Positions 1-8,714 are shown, counted from the first letter of the stretch. The stretch is DNA of 35,215 nt from Deltaproteobacteria bacterium (GCA_030665585.1 DAOUZN010000003.1:1-35215); one strand, 5' to 3'. The notes: generated by a model not told the origin, from the letters alone. Numbers and translations are program-made.

Positions 1-162
1 CGACATTGAACGTTTTGGGATAAAGGCACTTGAGATATTCTGCGTTAAAAAATGCTAACTGTTTGAGGGCGTTAGCCCGAGTTTTAGCATTTTAGCTGAA
101 TATCTTAAGGGCCCCCAAAATGTTCACGGAGTGAGTAAAATTGACTTTTTACGAAACCATCA
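1..162 (+). repeat. Nested-palindrome dispersed repeat, copy 1 (left end cut by window edge)
   Basis: First of three copies of the same ~182-bp element (others at 6907–7088 and, inverted, 27110–27292). It reads as a set of nested inverted repeats: an outer arm ending in ACTTTTTACGAAACCATCA, a middle arm GAAC(A/G)TTTTGGG paired with CCCAAAATGTTC, an inner arm GATATTC (34–40) paired with GAATATC (98–104), and a core AAATGCTAAC…TTTTAGCATTT around GGGC-GTTA-GCCC. About 20 bp of the left end lie outside the window. It has no coding capacity for a transposase, so it resembles a MITE or other non-autonomous palindromic element. It ends 19 bp before the clcA-like start. Confidence 0.9.
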
Positions 163-180
163 TATTTCCTTATTCAAAAA

Positions 181-1959
181 GTGAAATCCTACTCAAAACA
201 AGTGGATCAGCAATCTTCCGAAAAATACTCATTTTTCTATCGGTTAGTAACCAACGAACATGCCATAATGGCCATACTGGCGGCAATTGTAGGTCTGGCT
301 GGTGGTTTTGGGGCCATTGGTTTTCGCTATCTTATAGGCTTTTTTCAGACAGTCTCTTATGGATCTGCGGGCAATTTGCTTGAGCTGGCTCTGTCGACGC
401 CATGGTATTTCAGGGTGTGCATTCCCGCTCTCGGGGGTTTGGTGGTAGGGCCAGTTGTCTATTTTCTGGCCAGAGAGGCCAAGGGGCACGGTGTTCCAGA
501 GGTCATGGAGGCGGTTACGCTAAGAAGCGGGATAATAAGAAAACGGGTTGTTTTTATCAAGTGTATAGTATCTGCCGTCTGTATCGGCACGGGGGGCTCC
601 GTTGGAAGGGAAGGACCGATTGTCCAGATAGGATCCGCCATTGGTTCCAGTATAGGCCAGGTGCTCAGGGTTTCAGCCGATCGCATCAGGACCCTGGTGG
701 GCTGCGGGGCCGCAGCCGGTATTGCCGCTACCTTCAATGCCCCCATAGCTGGTTCCATGTTTGCCCTTGAGATCATCCTTGGTGATTTTGGCTTAGCTAC
801 ATTTAGTCCCATTGTTATCTCCTCTGTTGCTGCCACCGCTGTTTCGCGCCATTTCCTAGGGGATTCCCCAGCATTTATTGTACCTGCCTACCAACTCATC
901 AGCGCTTGGGAACTCCCTTTGTATGTAATCCTAGGTTTTTTCTGTGCTTTAGTTGCCGTAGCTTTTACCACCGCACTTTATCGGGCAGAAGACATCTTTG
1001 ATAAACTAAGAATGCCCGAACATCTGAAAGCTGTGCTGGGGGGATTGATACTGGGTGTTATGGGCCTTCTTTTTCCCCACATTTTGGGTGTCGGTTATCC
1101 AGCCATTGATCTGTGTCTCATGCAGAAGCTTTCTTGGTGGGTCCTATTCCTCTTAGTCGTGTTTAAGATCCTGTCAACATCCGTTACCCTTGGTTCAGGC
1201 GGATCTGGCGGTATCTTTGCTCCGTCACTTTTCCTGGGAGCCATGGCGGGCGGGTTCTTCGGGACTGCGGTTCACCATATCTTTCCTGAAGTGACAGCCT
1301 CTCCCGGGGCATACAGTATTGTGGGTATGGGAGCAGTGGTGAGCGGAACTACTCATGGACCCTTAAGCGCAATATTGATTCTGTTCGAGATGACTGGTGA
1401 CTACAAGATTATACTTCCACTTATGATCGCCTGTATTGTTGGCTGCTTGGCGAGTGGTCAGATATTGAAAGACTCTATCTATACTCTAAAGCTGGCAAGG
1501 AGAGGGGTAAACATTAAGGCAGGAAAAGAGGTGAGTGTTTTAAGGTCAATATCTGTTAAAGATGTCATGAATCCTGAAGTAGAAACCATACCTGAGAATA
1601 TAACTCTAGGAAAACTAGCCGAAAAGATATCTAGGAGCAAACATAACAGCTTTCCTGTTGTGAATAAGGACGGTCATCTAACAGGTGTTCTTACATTTTT
1701 CGATTATCATGATGTGGTCTTCGATGAGCATCTGAAAGATGTGGTGGTGGCCAGAGAGGTTGCCACTACAACGGTGGTTACAGTATCAGCTGATGACAAT
1801 CTCTACAATGCTATGGAAAAAATCGCCTTAAAGGATTTTTCTATTCTACCCGTTGTCTCCCCAAATAACCCATCCCTATTGTTGGGAGTTTTGAACCGCA
1901 GGGATATCTTTAGCGCATATAACAAGGCTGTGATCAAGAAGGCCATCTTTCCTGAATAG
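181..1959 (+). CDS. CLC-family chloride channel/transporter with C-terminal CBS pair
   Basis: A 592-residue integral membrane CLC protein, expected to move Cl- or a similar anion across the inner membrane. The family motifs are present in order: GHGVPEV (in place of GSGIP), GREGP with the external gating glutamate, GGSGGIFAPSLFLGA, and GAVVSGTTHGPLSA before the last helices. Two CBS domains follow (about residues 460–510 and 525–585), the usual cytoplasmic nucleotide-sensing pair. The segment aligned with the E. coli internal proton glutamate (FIIEEM, E203) reads FALEIIL, so E202 is kept and E203 is Ile. That is the pattern of CLC channels rather than H+-coupled antiporters; ion and mechanism remain inference. 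The GTG start has no clear Shine-Dalgarno; an alternative is ATG at 268. Repeat copy 1 lies immediately upstream. Confidence 0.9.
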   Translation: MKSYSKQVDQQSSEKYSFFYRLVTNEHAIMAILAAIVGLAGGFGAIGFRYLIGFFQTVSYGSAGNLLELALSTPWYFRVCIPALGGLVVGPVVYFLAREAKGHGVPEVMEAVTLRSGIIRKRVVFIKCIVSAVCIGTGGSVGREGPIVQIGSAIGSSIGQVLRVSADRIRTLVGCGAAAGIAATFNAPIAGSMFALEIILGDFGLATFSPIVISSVAATAVSRHFLGDSPAFIVPAYQLISAWELPLYVILGFFCALVAVAFTTALYRAEDIFDKLRMPEHLKAVLGGLILGVMGLLFPHILGVGYPAIDLCLMQKLSWWVLFLLVVFKILSTSVTLGSGGSGGIFAPSLFLGAMAGGFFGTAVHHIFPEVTASPGAYSIVGMGAVVSGTTHGPLSAILILFEMTGDYKIILPLMIACIVGCLASGQILKDSIYTLKLARRGVNIKAGKEVSVLRSISVKDVMNPEVETIPENITLGKLAEKISRSKHNSFPVVNKDGHLTGVLTFFDYHDVVFDEHLKDVVVAREVATTTVVTVSADDNLYNAMEKIALKDFSILPVVSPNNPSLLLGVLNRRDIFSAYNKAVIKKAIFPE

Positions 1960-2077
1960 ACCCTGAAATTGGTGGAAGCTTGTCTTTTTCAAAGCAATTG
2001 CATTTTGATTCAATGTTTGGTACGGGATTCTTCGTTCAAGAGAAAAGCCTCAAACGAATAGATTAAGGAGGGTCATT

Positions 2078-3280
2078 ATGCTCATGTCCGAACGAATCAG
2101 GGCTATCAAACCGTCTCCGACCCTGGCGATCAACGCAAAGGCTGTGTCCATGCGTCAGGCAGGGGTGGATGTGATCAGCTTTGGTGTTGGAGAGCCTGAT
2201 TTCGATACGCCGAGACACATTCGGCAGGCCGCCGTGCGGGCTATCGAGGAAGGATTTACCCGGTACACGGCCGTCGGTGGTATCCCTGAACTCAAAGAGG
2301 CCATCATAGAAAAACTGCGGTGCGACCAGAACCTGAGCTACGAGCGTGAAGAGGTCATGGTCTCCTGCGGAGGCAAACACGTCCTGTACAACTTGGCCCA
2401 GGCGACCCTGAACCCCAACGATGAAGTCATCATTCCTGCACCTTACTGGGTCTCCTATCCTCCCATTGTGATCCTTGCAGGGGCAAGTCCTGTCATCGTG
2501 GAAACAAGGGAAGCCGAAGACTTTAAGCTATCTCCTGACGCCCTTGAAGAGGCCATCACGGCACGGACCAGGCTTTTGATTCTCAACAGCCCCTCCAATC
2601 CCACCGGATCGGTTTACAGCCAACAGGAATTGGAAAGGTTGGCCGAGGTTGTCCTGAGACATGATATCTCCGTGGTTTCAGATGAAATCTACGACAAACT
2701 CATCTTTGACGGCAAACCCTTTCGCAGTATCGCGCAGGTCAGCGAGGAGCTCAAAGGAAAGGTTTTCGTTGTCAATGGCGTGTCAAAAACCTACGCGATG
2801 ACCGGCTGGCGCATCGGATATGTGGCGGGAGCCCGCGAGGTGATTGCAGGGATGACAAAAATCCAGAGCCAGAGCACGTCAAACCCAAATTCCATAGCCC
2901 AGAAGGCTGCGATCGCTGCATTGACCGGCCCGCAGGATTCGGTCGGTAATATGGTCCGGGCCTTTGATGAACGGCGCAAATACCTCGTGGGACGATTGAA
3001 TGCCATGCCAGGGATCCATTGCAACATGCCGGCCGGCGCTTTCTATGCCTTTCCTGATTTTAGTCATTGTTTCAAGATAGATCAGGATGGGCGCGATATG
3101 AAAGGGTCCGGGAGTCTGTGTGATTATCTTTTGACCGAGGCTCGGGTCGCCCTTGTGCCGGGGATTGCCTTTGGCGCGGATGATTTTGTCAGGTTTTCTT
3201 ATGCAACAAGTCTCGAGGCCATCAGGGAAGGGGTCGATAGAATAGAGGAGGCACTCCAACGGTTGGTGTCTTCTGCCTAG
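2078..3280 (+). CDS. Aspartate aminotransferase, class I/II PLP-dependent
   Basis: A 400-residue cytoplasmic PLP-dependent aminotransferase of the aspartate aminotransferase Ib group, expected to interconvert aspartate/2-oxoglutarate and oxaloacetate/glutamate. Visible family features are SFGVGEPDFDTP near residue 35, NSPSNPTG with the PLP-contacting Asn, SDEIYDKL with the PLP-binding Asp, and VSKTYAMTGWRIGY with the Schiff-base Lys near residue 237. The C-terminal FSYATS segment carries the carboxylate-binding Arg (VRFSYA). Length is normal. The ATG is preceded by a strong AAGGAGGG five bases upstream. It stands alone, 118 bp after the CLC gene. Exact substrate (Asp versus prephenate or other amino acids) cannot be fixed from sequence alone. 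Confidence 0.93.
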   Translation: MLMSERIRAIKPSPTLAINAKAVSMRQAGVDVISFGVGEPDFDTPRHIRQAAVRAIEEGFTRYTAVGGIPELKEAIIEKLRCDQNLSYEREEVMVSCGGKHVLYNLAQATLNPNDEVIIPAPYWVSYPPIVILAGASPVIVETREAEDFKLSPDALEEAITARTRLLILNSPSNPTGSVYSQQELERLAEVVLRHDISVVSDEIYDKLIFDGKPFRSIAQVSEELKGKVFVVNGVSKTYAMTGWRIGYVAGAREVIAGMTKIQSQSTSNPNSIAQKAAIAALTGPQDSVGNMVRAFDERRKYLVGRLNAMPGIHCNMPAGAFYAFPDFSHCFKIDQDGRDMKGSGSLCDYLLTEARVALVPGIAFGADDFVRFSYATSLEAIREGVDRIEEALQRLVSSA

Positions 3281-3363
3281 TCAGTGGTCAGTGATCATCG
3301 GAATCAGGTAGCCAGTCATTCGGACTCGTGCCCCACGACTGACGACCAATGACCACTGACTGA
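3272..3363. repeat. Inverted repeat after the aminotransferase gene
   Basis: AGTCAGTGGTCA just after the stop codon pairs with TGACCACTGACT about 70 bp later; the space between contains further degenerate GACTGACGACCAATGACC units. Related degenerate words occur at 13441–13462, 14094–14110 and 16386–16418. It could form a hairpin between the two convergent genes, but there is no T-run, so calling it a terminator would be a guess. Confidence 0.55.
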
Positions 3364-3371
3364 GGCTGACA

Positions 3372-3650
3372 CTAGCGAGCACTTCGCTTGGATGCCTTGA
3401 GCGGATTGACTTTAGCAACTTCGCTCTTGGCTGTATCCCTTACATGGGTTGCAAGGTTGCATTGGCCGTTTTTCCACTTGAGTGCGGGGTCCGGACAAGC
3501 CGTGCAGTACCATCCAGAAGGAAATTTGGTGCTGCGGTTGCATCCGTCGCAGTGGTCGACCGTGTGATGGCAGGTGCCGCCGTTAAAGGAACAGCCCTTC
3601 TTGGTCATAAACACGCATTTCGCGCCCGGCTTTACGGTTGTACAGTCCAT
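3372..3650 (-). CDS. PxxKW family cysteine-rich small protein
   Basis: A 92-residue protein with nine cysteines in its first 69 residues (C3, C12, C20, C27, C34, C37, C49, C52, C64) and the diagnostic PALKW motif (PxxKW) near residue 55, followed by GQCNLATH. This matches the family found in sulfate reducers and relatives and named for that motif; its function is unknown. The cysteines, two of them in CxxC pairs (C34/C37, C49/C52), suggest metal or Fe-S binding, which is inference. The C-terminal ~25 residues are basic (KASKRSAR end). I chose the ATG at 3650 because AAAGGGGG lies eight bases upstream and MDCTTVKPG fits the family start; a GTG at 3659 would add three residues. Divergent from pilC, convergent with the aminotransferase. 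Confidence 0.85.
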   Translation of the reverse strand: MDCTTVKPGAKCVFMTKKGCSFNGGTCHHTVDHCDGCNRSTKFPSGWYCTACPDPALKWKNGQCNLATHVRDTAKSEVAKVNPLKASKRSAR

Positions 3651-3723
3651 GGGAATCACCCCCTTTCTCAGTTCGTTATTGTATCCTCACCCGGTTTGGG
3701 AGGAATGAAAAGCACAACTCTAT

Positions 3724-3752
3724 ATAATCCTAGTATATGTACCTTTTGTCAA
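3724..3752 (-). promoter_or_regulatory. Sigma-70 promoter for the PxxKW gene
   Basis: On the minus strand a perfect -35 TTGACA (3752–3747) is followed by a 17-bp spacer and GATTAT as -10 (3729–3724). The predicted start of transcription is roughly 65 bp before the ATG at 3650. The region is AT-rich compared with the neighbouring genes. Confidence 0.6.
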
Positions 3753-3833
3753 CCACATTTTGCACCCGAATCCTTTTTGTGCATCCCTTTTTTCAGGAGC
3801 GCTGTTCGGCCTCTTGGCTCGAGTTTATGACAT

Positions 3834-3849
3834 TGGAACGTCTTTTGCA
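3834..3849 (+). promoter_or_regulatory. Sigma-54 (RpoN) type -24/-12 promoter upstream of pilC
   Basis: TGGAAC, five bases, then TTGCA: this matches the TGGCAC-N5-TTGCW consensus with one mismatch, and the GG and GC dinucleotides have the exact required spacing. Transcription would begin near 3860, about 75 bp before pilC. Sigma-54 control fits pilus genes under a PilS/PilR-type system, and a PilS-like kinase is the next gene but one. No upstream activator site was identified. Confidence 0.6.
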
Positions 3850-3933
3850 TATTTTTCGAAAGTTCATGATACCTACACAACGATTTTAGGTATCCAGCTT
3901 CTGCAAATCCTCAACAGCAAGGAGAGGTGACCT

Positions 3934-5145
3934 ATGCCGGTTTATGTGTGGCAAGGACAAGACAGGAGGGGCACAAACCAAAAGGGCGAAATAGAGGCTA
4001 TTGACGAGGCGGCCGTGGGTCTCCAGTTGCGCCGCATGCAGATCAAGCCTGCCAAGATAAAGAAAAAGCCTAAGGATTTGTTTGAGAACGTCTCCTTCCT
4101 TCAACCCAAGGTACGCACCCCTGACGTGGTGGTGTTTGCCAGGCAGTTTTCAACGATGATCAATGCCGGACTTCCGCTCATTCAGTGCCTTGACATCCTC
4201 CAGGCCCAGCAAGAAAACAAGACCTTTAAGAAGATGTTGAAACGGATCAAGGAGACTGTGGAGGGTGGTTCCACCCTTGCCGATGCGCTGGGCAAGTACC
4301 CGAATGTATTCGATGACCTTTTTGTCAACATGGTTGCGGCAGGAGAAACGGGCGGCATCCTGGACACGATTTTGAACCGCCTTTCCGAGTACATGGAAAA
4401 GGCGATGAAGCTTAAAAAGCGGGTCAAGTCGGCTATGACCTATCCCATTATTATCCTTTGTATTGCCGTTTTGGTAATCGGGGTCATCATGGTCTTCGTC
4501 ATCCCTGTTTTTGAAAAAATGTTTGCGGACTTCGGCGGCGCCCTTCCAGCGCCCACCCAGATAGTCGTAAACGTGAGCGACTTTATCAGAGATAATATCC
4601 TTTATATGATCGGCGCTGTCGTGGTTTTCTTCTTTGTATTCAAGCGATATTACAAGACTGAAAAGGGGCGTGCCCTCGTAGACAATTATTTGCTCAAGCT
4701 ACCCGTTTTTGGCCTGCTCCTGCGCAAAGTCGCCGTGGCCAAGTTTACCCGCACCCTGGGCACGATGGTCAGTAGCGGCGTGCCCATCCTGGATGCGCTG
4801 GATATCACGGCAAGGACTTCAGGCAACAAGACGGTTGAGGCAGCTATTTACAGGGTGCGAGTGGCCATTAGCGAGGGTCGGACCATCGCAGACCCCTTGG
4901 CTGAGAGCGGGGTGTTTCCGTCCATGGTCTGTCAGATGGTGGCAGTGGGAGAATCCACGGGGGCATTGGATGCCATGCTGTCAAAGATCGCCGACTACTA
5001 CGATGATGAGGTGGATGCGGCCGTTGACAGTCTGACCGCCATGATCGAACCCTTTATGATGGTCTTTCTGGGTGTCACCATTGGTGGGTTGGTAGTTTCC
5101 ATGTATTTGCCTATCTTCAAGATGGCAGGCATGGTTGGCGATTAG
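3934..5145 (+). CDS. pilC: Type IV pilus / type II secretion inner-membrane platform protein PilC
   Basis: A 403-residue polytopic inner-membrane protein of the GspF/PilC family, the platform on which the assembly ATPase acts. It starts with the typical MPVYVWQGQD segment and carries two T2SF repeats (about residues 65–190 and 270–395). Each contains the family pattern FARQFSTMINAGLPLIQ or FTRTLGTMVSSGVPILDAL followed by VAAGETGG or VAVGESTGALD. Hydrophobic segments lie near 170–195, 220–240 and 370–395. The length is standard. The start has AAGGAGAGG upstream. Its 3' end overlaps the following kinase gene by 11 bases, implying co-transcription. PilB, PilT and pilins are not in the window, so assignment to pili rather than type II secretion rests on the adjacent PilS-like kinase. 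Confidence 0.9.
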   Translation: MPVYVWQGQDRRGTNQKGEIEAIDEAAVGLQLRRMQIKPAKIKKKPKDLFENVSFLQPKVRTPDVVVFARQFSTMINAGLPLIQCLDILQAQQENKTFKKMLKRIKETVEGGSTLADALGKYPNVFDDLFVNMVAAGETGGILDTILNRLSEYMEKAMKLKKRVKSAMTYPIIILCIAVLVIGVIMVFVIPVFEKMFADFGGALPAPTQIVVNVSDFIRDNILYMIGAVVVFFFVFKRYYKTEKGRALVDNYLLKLPVFGLLLRKVAVAKFTRTLGTMVSSGVPILDALDITARTSGNKTVEAAIYRVRVAISEGRTIADPLAESGVFPSMVCQMVAVGESTGALDAMLSKIADYYDDEVDAAVDSLTAMIEPFMMVFLGVTIGGLVVSMYLPIFKMAGMVGD

Positions 5146-6850
5146 CGCAGTGACTGGGGTCGCTTCCAACACGTTGGGTCCAAGGCAATACTTGTCTAAG
5201 AGACTCCAGTGGTTAATGTTCCTGCGAGTCATCTTCACCACCGTTCTGCTCGGCTCCACCATCATTGTCCAATTCAAGGGTCGGGAATCCCTCATCGCCC
5301 CCCCCTTTTTGGTCCTCTACGGCCTCATCGGAACCATTTACCTCCTTACCTTTGTCTACATCCTGGTTTTCAAGCGGTTTCGACCAGCACTGAGCTTTGC
5401 CTACCTGCAAATTGGCCTGGACACCGTGTTCGTAACGTTGCTTATCTATGTAACGGGCGGCATTGCGAGTGTTTTCTCTTTTCTCTATCTCGTGGTTATT
5501 GTTTACGCCAGTATGCTTCTTTACAAGAAAGGGAGCTTTGTCATGGCCATCCTATGCAGTATTCAGTATGGGGCCATGATGGACCTGGAGTACTATGGAA
5601 TTTTGAGACCCTTTTTTACCCAAGCCAACCTGAGTATTCACACCTATGAGCCGGCGTACGTTCTTTACAAGGTCGTGATGACCATGGTGGCCTGTTTCCT
5701 GGTTGCTTTTTTGAGCAGCCACCTTGCACAACAGACCCTAAAATCCGAGGCGGAGCTCGAAGCCAAACAGCAAGACCTCAAACAGTTGGAGGCTTTCAAT
5801 GCGAGCATTGTCCACAGTATGGACAGTGGACTTCTGACATTGGGTTCTTCAAATACGATCACCTCCTTTAACCGGGCCGCCGAACAGATAACAGGATTTG
5901 AGGGTGAAGAGGTTCTGGGCAAATCCTTGGCCGCCATATTCCCAGGCGTGGTTGAGCATCTCACCGCCCCCGGCGAGTTTTCGCAAAAGAGACTGCAACG
6001 TTACGATGTGGAGTTCAAGAAAAAGAATGGAGCCGTTGGTTACCTGGGGTTTTCAGTCTCTTCACTCATGGAGCCTGATGGAAGGGCCATAGGTAAGCTA
6101 CTCATTTTTCAGGATCTAACGGCCCTCAAGATCATGGAAGCACATATTAAGCGGGTGGACAAACTGGCAGCCGTAGGAGAGATGGCTGCCGGCATCGCCC
6201 ACGAGATAAAAAATCCGCTGGCCTCCATGACCGGATCGATACAGCTCCTGAAAGACCAGATCAGCGAGACATCCGTTACGCAGAAGCTGATGCGGATTGC
6301 CTTGCGGGAAGCTGATCGCCTGAATGGGTTAACGAATGATTTCCTCCTGTTCGCACGCCCCAATTCAGGCAAGGCGGAGGCTGTAGAGCTGGGTACCGCT
6401 ATTGATGAGACCTTGGAATTGTTTCAGCAAGACGCCGTGCGCCACAACGGCGTCAGGGTGGTCCGGCATGTTGCACCTGATATTTGGACAAAGATGGATC
6501 CTAAACATATACGTCAGGTCCTGTGGAACCTCCTTTTGAACGCGGCTGAGGCGATTGACGGCAAGGGCACGATTGAAGTATCGGCGCAAATCATAAGAGA
6601 CTCGGTTCAATTGGCTATCAGGGACGATGGCTGTGGCATACCCGAAGAGACGCAAAAGACTGTCTTTGATCCCTTTTTTACGACCAAAGCTCACGGTACT
6701 GGTTTAGGCCTTTCTATTGTCCACAGGCTTGTGGAATCATACGGTGGGCGCGTGGACGTCCAGAGTAAAGAAGGCCAGGGAACCACCTTCATCCTACACC
6801 TCAAGAGAATAGACCCGCCAGGCCGCGCCCAAGCAGGCCTTTTACCTTGA
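5135..6850 (+). CDS. PilS-like membrane sensor histidine kinase
   Basis: A 571-residue histidine kinase. The first ~200 residues hold about six hydrophobic segments. A short coiled linker and a PAS domain follow (about 218–335, including FNRAAEQITGFEGEEVLGKS). Then come a HisKA domain with the phospho-acceptor His in GEMAAGIAHEIKNPLAS (near 350) and a HATPase domain with N box LLLNAAEAI, G1 DDGCGIPEE and G2 GTGLGLSIV. This architecture is that of PilS (NtrB-like) kinases that drive sigma-54 activators of the PilR type. It overlaps pilC by 11 bp. The expected partner regulator is not next to it: repeat copy 2 and lysS follow instead. The TTG start is uncertain; GTG at 5150 or ATG at 5218 are alternatives. 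Confidence 0.85.
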   Translation: MAISAVTGVASNTLGPRQYLSKRLQWLMFLRVIFTTVLLGSTIIVQFKGRESLIAPPFLVLYGLIGTIYLLTFVYILVFKRFRPALSFAYLQIGLDTVFVTLLIYVTGGIASVFSFLYLVVIVYASMLLYKKGSFVMAILCSIQYGAMMDLEYYGILRPFFTQANLSIHTYEPAYVLYKVVMTMVACFLVAFLSSHLAQQTLKSEAELEAKQQDLKQLEAFNASIVHSMDSGLLTLGSSNTITSFNRAAEQITGFEGEEVLGKSLAAIFPGVVEHLTAPGEFSQKRLQRYDVEFKKKNGAVGYLGFSVSSLMEPDGRAIGKLLIFQDLTALKIMEAHIKRVDKLAAVGEMAAGIAHEIKNPLASMTGSIQLLKDQISETSVTQKLMRIALREADRLNGLTNDFLLFARPNSGKAEAVELGTAIDETLELFQQDAVRHNGVRVVRHVAPDIWTKMDPKHIRQVLWNLLLNAAEAIDGKGTIEVSAQIIRDSVQLAIRDDGCGIPEETQKTVFDPFFTTKAHGTGLGLSIVHRLVESYGGRVDVQSKEGQGTTFILHLKRIDPPGRAQAGLLP

Positions 6851-6906
6851 CACCCACAGGGGAAATAGGTTAGCAAAAATTTTCTGTTTCTGTAAGTTCG
6901 GCAGCT

Positions 6907-7088
6907 TCGTAAAAAGTGTTTTGCGAACGACATTGAACATTTTGGGATAAAGGCACTTGAGATGTTCAGCGTAAAAAATGCTAACTGTTTGAGGGCGTTA
7001 GCCCGAGTTTTAGCATTTTAGCTGAACATCTTAAGGGCCCCCAAAATGTTCACGGAGTGAGTAAAATTGACTTTTTACGGAACCATCA
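6907..7088 (+). repeat. Nested-palindrome dispersed repeat, copy 2 (complete)
   Basis: Complete copy of the 182-bp element, same orientation as copy 1. The outer inverted ends are TCGTAAAAAGTGTTTT and its partner AAAATTGACTTTTTACGG. The middle arms are GAACATTTTGGG (6945–6956) and CCCAAAATGTTC, the inner arms GATGTTC (6961–6967) and GAACATC (7024–7030), and the core is an ATGCTAAC / TTTTAGCAT hairpin. Both inner arms differ from copies 1 and 3 at the same paired position, so pairing is kept. It lies between pilS and lysS. Its right end supplies an in-frame GTG that would extend lysS by 18 residues. Confidence 0.93.
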
Positions 7089-7110
7089 AGTTTCGGCGAG
7101 GTGCCCCTGC

Positions 7111-8592
7111 ATGATGGACGGATCAAGTGAGGTTATTCGCCAACGACGAGAAAAAGCAAAGGCTTTGACTGATCGGGGTGTTGATCTTTATCCCAACGAC
7201 TTCAAGGTTTCTCACAGGGTGGAGGACGTAAGACAGTCTATTGCCAGACAAGGGGAGGGCGTTGACGATACGGCCCCTTTTGCCATGGCGGGCCGGATCA
7301 TCATGCTCAGGTCTTTCGGGAAGGCGGCCTTCCTCCATTTCAGGGACCACACCGGACAGCTTCAAGCGTATGTCAAGCAAGACGAGGTTGGGGAGGAAGC
7401 CTATGGGTTGTTCAAACAACTTGACGTTGGCGACTTTATTGGAATCAGAGGAACCCTATTTCAGACTAAAACAGGTGAATGGACTCTTTTGGCCAAGAAG
7501 ATTCGTCTGCTTTGCAAGGCGATGAGGCCGTTGCCCGAGAAATTCCACGGGCTAAGGGACCCTGAGAAGCGCTACCGTCAGAGGTACCTTGACCTCATTA
7601 TGAATCCAAGTGTCCGTAAAGTCTTTGTCACCAGGGCACGGATTATCCAAGCCTTCCGGGATTTCCTGCTCGAGCGCGGTTTTCTGGAGGTAGAGACACC
7701 CATGATGCAGCCCATTCCTGGAGGGGCTGAAGCCACACCTTTTCAGACCTTTCATAACGCCTTAGGTATGAATCTTTTCTTACGGGTGGCACCGGAGCTT
7801 TACTTAAAACGATTGGTCATAGGGGGGATTGATCGCGTTTTCGAAATAAACAGAAGTTTCAGGAATGAGGGGGTATCAACCCGGCACAATCCGGAATTCA
7901 CCATGCTGGAATTTTACCTTGCTTATGCGACGTATGAAGATCTGATGACCTTGACCGAGGAGACACTTAGATTCGTCACCCAGCAAGTTTTGGGGGTGAC
8001 TCATTTTTCGTACCAGGGAAGCAACATTAATATGGATGGACCCTGGGCCCGCCTAACGCTGGAGCAAGCCCTGAATGAACTGGGTGGTGTTGATCCCTCC
8101 TTGTTGAATGATCGGCAGGGATTGCTCGCTCTTGCAAAATCCAAAGGGATTGAGATCAAAAAAGGACGGCGGCGAGGCAAGATCCTCACGAAGCTGTTCG
8201 ATGCGTTGGTGGAGCCCAAGCTGATTGCCCCTACTTTTGTTGTAGACTATCCGGTAGAGGTCTCGCCCCTTGCTAGGAGGAGCCGTTTGGAGCCCGACAT
8301 GGCGGAGCGATTTGAGCTCTTCATCGCAGGGAGTGAGATTGCCAACGGGTTTTCGGAGCTGAATGATCCGGTTGACCAAAAGAGGCGCTTTTTGGATCAG
8401 GTTGCAGACCGTCAGGACGGTGATGAAGAAGCCCACTACATGGACGAAGACTACGTGACGGCTCTCGAATACGGCATGCCTCCCACAGCAGGTGAAGGTG
8501 TCGGCATTGACCGATTTGTCATGTTGCTGACCGATGCGCCTTCCATCCGGGAGGTGATCCTTTTCCCTCTACTGAAGAATATTCGTCATTAG
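7111..8592 (+). CDS. lysS: Lysyl-tRNA synthetase, class II
   Basis: A 493-residue class II lysyl-tRNA synthetase that charges tRNA-Lys in the cytoplasm. The OB-fold anticodon-binding domain (about 50–160) includes [20 protein letters not shown]. The catalytic core has [17 protein letters not shown], motif 2 around [18 protein letters not shown], and motif 3 [15 protein letters not shown]. Length matches bacterial LysS. The frame stays open upstream to a GTG at 7057, but those extra 18 residues (beginning [10 protein letters not shown]) come from the repeat element, and the same peptide appears at the ends of the other copies. ATG 7111 has a GGCGAGG upstream and is the likely true start. It is followed after 122 bp by lolCE. 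Confidence 0.96.
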   Translation: MMDGSSEVIRQRREKAKALTDRGVDLYPNDFKVSHRVEDVRQSIARQGEGVDDTAPFAMAGRIIMLRSFGKAAFLHFRDHTGQLQAYVKQDEVGEEAYGLFKQLDVGDFIGIRGTLFQTKTGEWTLLAKKIRLLCKAMRPLPEKFHGLRDPEKRYRQRYLDLIMNPSVRKVFVTRARIIQAFRDFLLERGFLEVETPMMQPIPGGAEATPFQTFHNALGMNLFLRVAPELYLKRLVIGGIDRVFEINRSFRNEGVSTRHNPEFTMLEFYLAYATYEDLMTLTEETLRFVTQQVLGVTHFSYQGSNINMDGPWARLTLEQALNELGGVDPSLLNDRQGLLALAKSKGIEIKKGRRRGKILTKLFDALVEPKLIAPTFVVDYPVEVSPLARRSRLEPDMAERFELFIAGSEIANGFSELNDPVDQKRRFLDQVADRQDGDEEAHYMDEDYVTALEYGMPPTAGEGVGIDRFVMLLTDAPSIREVILFPLLKNIRH

Positions 8593-8714
8593 TTGGTGCT
8601 GCGGGTTACGTGGACAGGTGAAAATTTCGTATGTCATGAAAGCCGGTCGCCGACGCCTGCATCCACCTCAATGCACCAGACGCGCTCACCACGCCAAGTG
8701 GAGCAACTGCCATC

